From Caldifarciminota bacterium (GTDB lineage Bacteria > WOR-3 > Hydrothermia > UBA1063 > CAJXJZ01): a stretch of 8,954 bases of DNA. The notes under the pieces were generated by a model. That model did no database searches. It saw only the letters and a program-made list of their open reading frames with translations, and was not told where the DNA came from. The position numbers were made by a program, and so were the translations under genes. Position 1 is the first letter of the stretch. The number at the start of each line of letters is the position of its first letter. This document shows, piece by piece, positions 6,672-8,954 of the stretch. Location of the stretch: the NCBI GenBank assembly GCA_027073945.1, contig JALTEL010000229.1, positions 1 through 8,954 on the forward strand, written 5' to 3'.

Positions 6672-6738
6672 TAGCTGGACCCCCACAAAATGGGGCAATA
6701 TGTTAATGAGTAAGAAGTCATCCGAAGTGGGGCCACTA
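6672..6738. repeat. Small element bounded by degenerate inverted repeats
   Basis: The left end reads TAGCTGGACCCCCAC (6672-6686) and the reverse complement of the right end reads TAGTGGCCCCAC (6727-6738); they match apart from three single-base insertions. Inside them an 11-base direct repeat occurs twice, CAAAATGGGGC (6686-6696) and CGAAGTGGGGC (6723-6733), with nine of eleven bases identical. A 67-bp unit of this kind could be the fused ends of an insertion sequence or a very small MITE. No flanking target duplication is evident, so this is tentative. Confidence 0.35.
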
Positions 6739-6777
6739 TATCCAGCGTATCTCCTACATTACCCCCTTTCCAAAACA

Positions 6778-8136
6778 TTACGTTCTCCCAATGTAAAACG
6801 AGAACCTTTTTCTCATCTTGCAAATAACGGATATTAGCCCTATAGAAGCAAAGAGAGGGGTTTGATTCGTTATATATCCACTAAACATTGCCTCAACGAA
6901 ATGGTATATAAAAAGAAAGAAAGCTAACCTCATTGAGAGGTTCAAATCCACATTCTTTTCCTCTCGTATAAATTTCACCGCTTTTCTTATTATTATATAG
7001 CACATTGTTAAAAATAACATTAATCCGAGAAGGCCAAGTTCAGCCGATACCTCTAATAAAATATTATGAGGAAAACCAATGCCACCACATGAATTACCGG
7101 TCCCCACTCCAATTAAAGGATGCTCTAAAATATCTCTAAATGCTAAACGATAAAGTTCGGTTCTCTGATAAATAGAGCTTATGGGATTATAATATTGTTC
7201 AGAAGTTATAAGAGCTCTATATGCATTACGAGTTGATTCAGGGACGGCATAAAAAGTAATTATAATTGATATACCAACAAAAACCAATAAAAATACCCTT
7301 TTGCGTAACCTAATTTTAGTACCTAACAAAAAAATGCTTAAGGTAACAACTAAAAAACTTACAAAATCTCCTCTTCCTCCTGCCCTTAAAAAAAGAAAAA
7401 TTATTGGCACCATTAAAGCGTAATAAAGCCAGTTTTTTTTCTTAGTTTCTAATAACTTGACCAATAAAAGCACTAACGCTGTCCCATAACTTAATCCAAA
7501 TAATGGAGCATTAGTATTCCCTTCAAATATATATGGTGCGAATCTCGCAATATCAAATAAAGTTTTATTAATAAATAATTCATATAGACTTGGGAGAATC
7601 ATCAATACTGGGATTATTATACAGAAATTGAAAAAATTTCTGATTCTTTCTTCCGAAAACAAAAGCTGAATACTAAAATAAGGTGCAATAACTAAAAGAG
7701 GGGCGAATGTAATCTTTCTGTACGCAGACCAACTTCCAGTATAAAAAAGGAAGTAACTTAGAAAAACCCACATGAAAAGTGTTAAAAACAGTAAGTCAAT
7801 TTTATTTAATCTAATTCTCTGGCGGGATTTTGAAACCAGATAGATACCACCTAATGAGTAGCATAATACTAAAAAGACATGAAAACTTCCAGTTATTGGC
7901 CTAATGGGCTGGATTCCGAGTTTGTAAAGTAAGTAAAAATATATGATAGTTCCATTTACTTGAATAGCCAAAGCCAATTCAGGTTTTTTAAAAAGCATAA
8001 AAAATAAAATTGCTGCACTTAATACACCTATGAACAAAATTTCTTGATTGACCAACAGCCAGCCTGCTATTAAGCTAATAGCAAGAATTGGCAATAAAAA
8101 GCATATCTCCTTTTTGGTAACCCTAACCGCATTCAT
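6778..8136 (-). CDS. wzy: Wzy/O-antigen ligase-like polysaccharide polymerase
   Basis: A 452-residue inner-membrane protein with about a dozen hydrophobic segments, for example 14-30, 34-50, 115-133, 168-187, 236-253, 283-299, 367-384 and 404-418. Numbering is from ATG 8136. A large non-membrane loop lies between about 300 and 360. Features of the Wzy_C/O-antigen ligase family are RAGGRGDFVSF (251-261), YQRTELYR (323-330), HPLIGVGTGN (339-348) and PHNILLEVSAELGLLG (356-371), with the Arg residues and His357 as likely functional positions. It probably joins lipid-linked repeat units on the periplasmic face; a ligase role is less likely within a biosynthesis operon but not excluded. ATG 8136 is chosen because GGAG lies six bases upstream and it overlaps the previous stop as TGATG; ATG 8148 is possible. 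The gene is A+T-rich (32-40% G+C in sampled lines). Confidence 0.88.
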   Translation of the reverse strand: MNAVRVTKKEICFLLPILAISLIAGWLLVNQEILFIGVLSAAILFFMLFKKPELALAIQVNGTIIYFYLLYKLGIQPIRPITGSFHVFLVLCYSLGGIYLVSKSRQRIRLNKIDLLFLTLFMWVFLSYFLFYTGSWSAYRKITFAPLLVIAPYFSIQLLFSEERIRNFFNFCIIIPVLMILPSLYELFINKTLFDIARFAPYIFEGNTNAPLFGLSYGTALVLLLVKLLETKKKNWLYYALMVPIIFLFLRAGGRGDFVSFLVVTLSIFLLGTKIRLRKRVFLLVFVGISIIITFYAVPESTRNAYRALITSEQYYNPISSIYQRTELYRLAFRDILEHPLIGVGTGNSCGGIGFPHNILLEVSAELGLLGLMLFLTMCYIIIRKAVKFIREEKNVDLNLSMRLAFFLFIYHFVEAMFSGYITNQTPLFASIGLISVICKMRKRFSFYIGRT

Positions 8137-8954
8137 CAAATGCTCCATAGATTACCTAATCTCTTTTTAGTCCCCTTCAACAGATAGTCCAAATCACCCT
8201 GGATGAGATAGTAAAAGCTACGCCGCAAGAGAGAAAGGAAATGGAAAGGCACGTACAGATACGCCTTTTTATTATACAGTTTATCTATGATTTGGTGATC
8301 CTGTAGAGAGACATCAGAAATAAGTGATGTCTTAGTTCTCTCATATATTCTAAACGCGCCAAGAAAAGATTTGATATGTTTAAATCTTGCACCCTTGATT
8401 GCTGCACGCAAAAAAAACTCATAATCCATACTAAAATTAAATCGAGTATCCAATAGACCTATTCTGTTTAAAAGGCTTTTTCTCCAAAAACTGCTTTGGT
8501 TATTGGCAGATATACAGTCATACATATGAGTAATAATAGAAAAAGGGGCAAATCTTTGCTCATTTATCTCTTGATCTTGTTTATTTATTATCTTTGTATT
8601 ACCAAAAACTATATCAACCTTGGGAAATTTTCTAAATATCTCTGCTACTTCTATAAAAGCTTCTGGCAAATATATATCATCAGAATTCTGCCATCCCACG
8701 ATCTCTCCGGTACTTTTTATGAATCCTTTATTTAGCGCATCTGTTTGCCCATTATCTGCCTCACTTATCCAGTAAGCAATGTACTTTTCATATTTCTTTA
8801 TTATTTCAACGCTTCCATCTTTAGAACCACCGTCTATAATTATATACTCAAGATTTGGATAATTCTGATTTAAAACACTCAGAATAGTTCTTTCAAGAAA
8901 TTCAGCCTGATTATAAGATGTAGTAACAATAGAAATTTTCGGCCAGGATGGATC
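8136..8954 (-). CDS. GT2-family glycosyltransferase, N-terminus cut by right edge
   Basis: The visible 272 residues form a GT-A family 2 glycosyltransferase. The frame is open to the last base of the window and begins DPSWPKISIVTTSYNQAEFL, so only a few N-terminal residues and the start codon are missing. The nucleotide-binding segment IIIDGGSKDGS is at 38-48, ISEADNGQTDALNKG at 63-77, and GWQNSDD (87-93) carries the metal-binding DxD-like motif (NSDD). SFWRKSLL and MDYEFFLRAAIKG follow, where the acidic D/E of the acceptor-side motif lies. The end is basic and hydrophobic (LLRRSFYYLIQ), possibly membrane-associated. Its stop overlaps the polymerase start as TGATG. It probably adds one sugar to the repeat unit; donor unknown. 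Confidence 0.93.
   Translation of the reverse strand, partial: DPSWPKISIVTTSYNQAEFLERTILSVLNQNYPNLEYIIIDGGSKDGSVEIIKKYEKYIAYWISEADNGQTDALNKGFIKSTGEIVGWQNSDDIYLPEAFIEVAEIFRKFPKVDIVFGNTKIINKQDQEINEQRFAPFSIITHMYDCISANNQSSFWRKSLLNRIGLLDTRFNFSMDYEFFLRAAIKGARFKHIKSFLGAFRIYERTKTSLISDVSLQDHQIIDKLYNKKAYLYVPFHFLSLLRRSFYYLIQGDLDYLLKGTKKRLGNLWSI
8143..8146 (-). promoter_or_regulatory. Shine-Dalgarno GGAG of the polymerase gene
   Basis: GGAG lies inside the last codons of the GT2 gene, six bases before ATG 8136. With the TGATG overlap this favours ATG 8136 over ATG 8148. Confidence 0.65.

Larger units (their letters stand above)
6618..6777. other. Gene-free gap between polymerase and GT4 genes
   Basis: This is the longest gap in an otherwise tightly packed operon. 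I find no convincing coding frame, promoter or terminator in it. It holds a short hairpin (minus strand CCCCATTTTGTGGGG, a 5-bp stem without a following T run) and the degenerate inverted-repeat element at 6672-6738. It also marks a change in base composition, from A+T-rich DNA upstream in the operon to more balanced DNA downstream, so it may be an old recombination joint. Confidence 0.6.

Noticed and set aside
6681..6695. Hairpin CCCCA-loop-TGGGG as a transcription terminator
   Set aside because: The stem is only five base pairs and is not followed by a T run on either strand; the operon appears to continue through it.
6618..6698. N-terminal extension of the GT4 protein starting at TTG 6698
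   Set aside because: It lies partly in the inverted-repeat element, has no homology-like pattern, and a good GGGAG site points to ATG 6617.
6723..6740. Promoter for the GT4 gene in the gap
   Set aside because: I could not find a -35/-10 pair with acceptable sequence and spacing on the minus strand.

Overview
The window is a stretch of a bacterial surface-polysaccharide locus (O-antigen or capsule). Everything is transcribed on the minus strand, so the operon reads from right (8954) to left (1). Wzy-type polymerase, sugar-nucleotide enzymes and several glycosyltransferases together point to a Wzy-dependent pathway, most likely in a Gram-negative bacterium. Species cannot be named from the sequence. 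By hand-sampled 60-base lines, G+C varies strongly: about 32-40% in the polymerase, 43-57% in the central genes and 47-63% in the fnlA-like fragment. That mosaic composition is typical of such loci.

In order of transcription the genes are: a GT2 glycosyltransferase cut by the right edge (8136-8954); a multi-pass Wzy-type polymerase (6778-8136); a gene-free 160 bp gap with a small degenerate inverted-repeat element (6618-6777); a GT4 glycosyltransferase (5442-6617); a TIGR04325-type putative methyltransferase (4615-5421); an extended-SDR NDP-sugar epimerase/dehydratase (3577-4563); a DegT/DnrJ/EryC1 sugar aminotransferase (2448-3563); a GT-A glycosyltransferase with a DAD motif (1480-2451); an fnlA/capE-like dehydratase remnant (1106-1480); the 3' remnant of a second GT4 gene (759 to about 1105); and the 5' part of an asparagine synthase-like amidotransferase gene that runs off the left edge (1-771). 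Most neighbours overlap by a few bases or are 13-51 bp apart, which suggests one translationally coupled operon.

Inferred roles: the SDR and the aminotransferase probably make an amino sugar, the asnB-like protein may amidate a uronic acid, the glycosyltransferases build the repeat unit on a lipid carrier, and the polymerase joins repeat units in the periplasm.

The most unusual part is 759-1480. The dehydratase lacks about 30 internal residues containing a core motif of its family and then stops early. The reading frame straight after its stop already looks like the middle of a GT4 enzyme, and one more base is missing in a T5 run. This looks like a deletion scar that removed the 3' part of one gene, anything between, and the 5' part of another. 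I see no clearly novel defence, mobile or RNA system, and no tRNA, rRNA or CRISPR.
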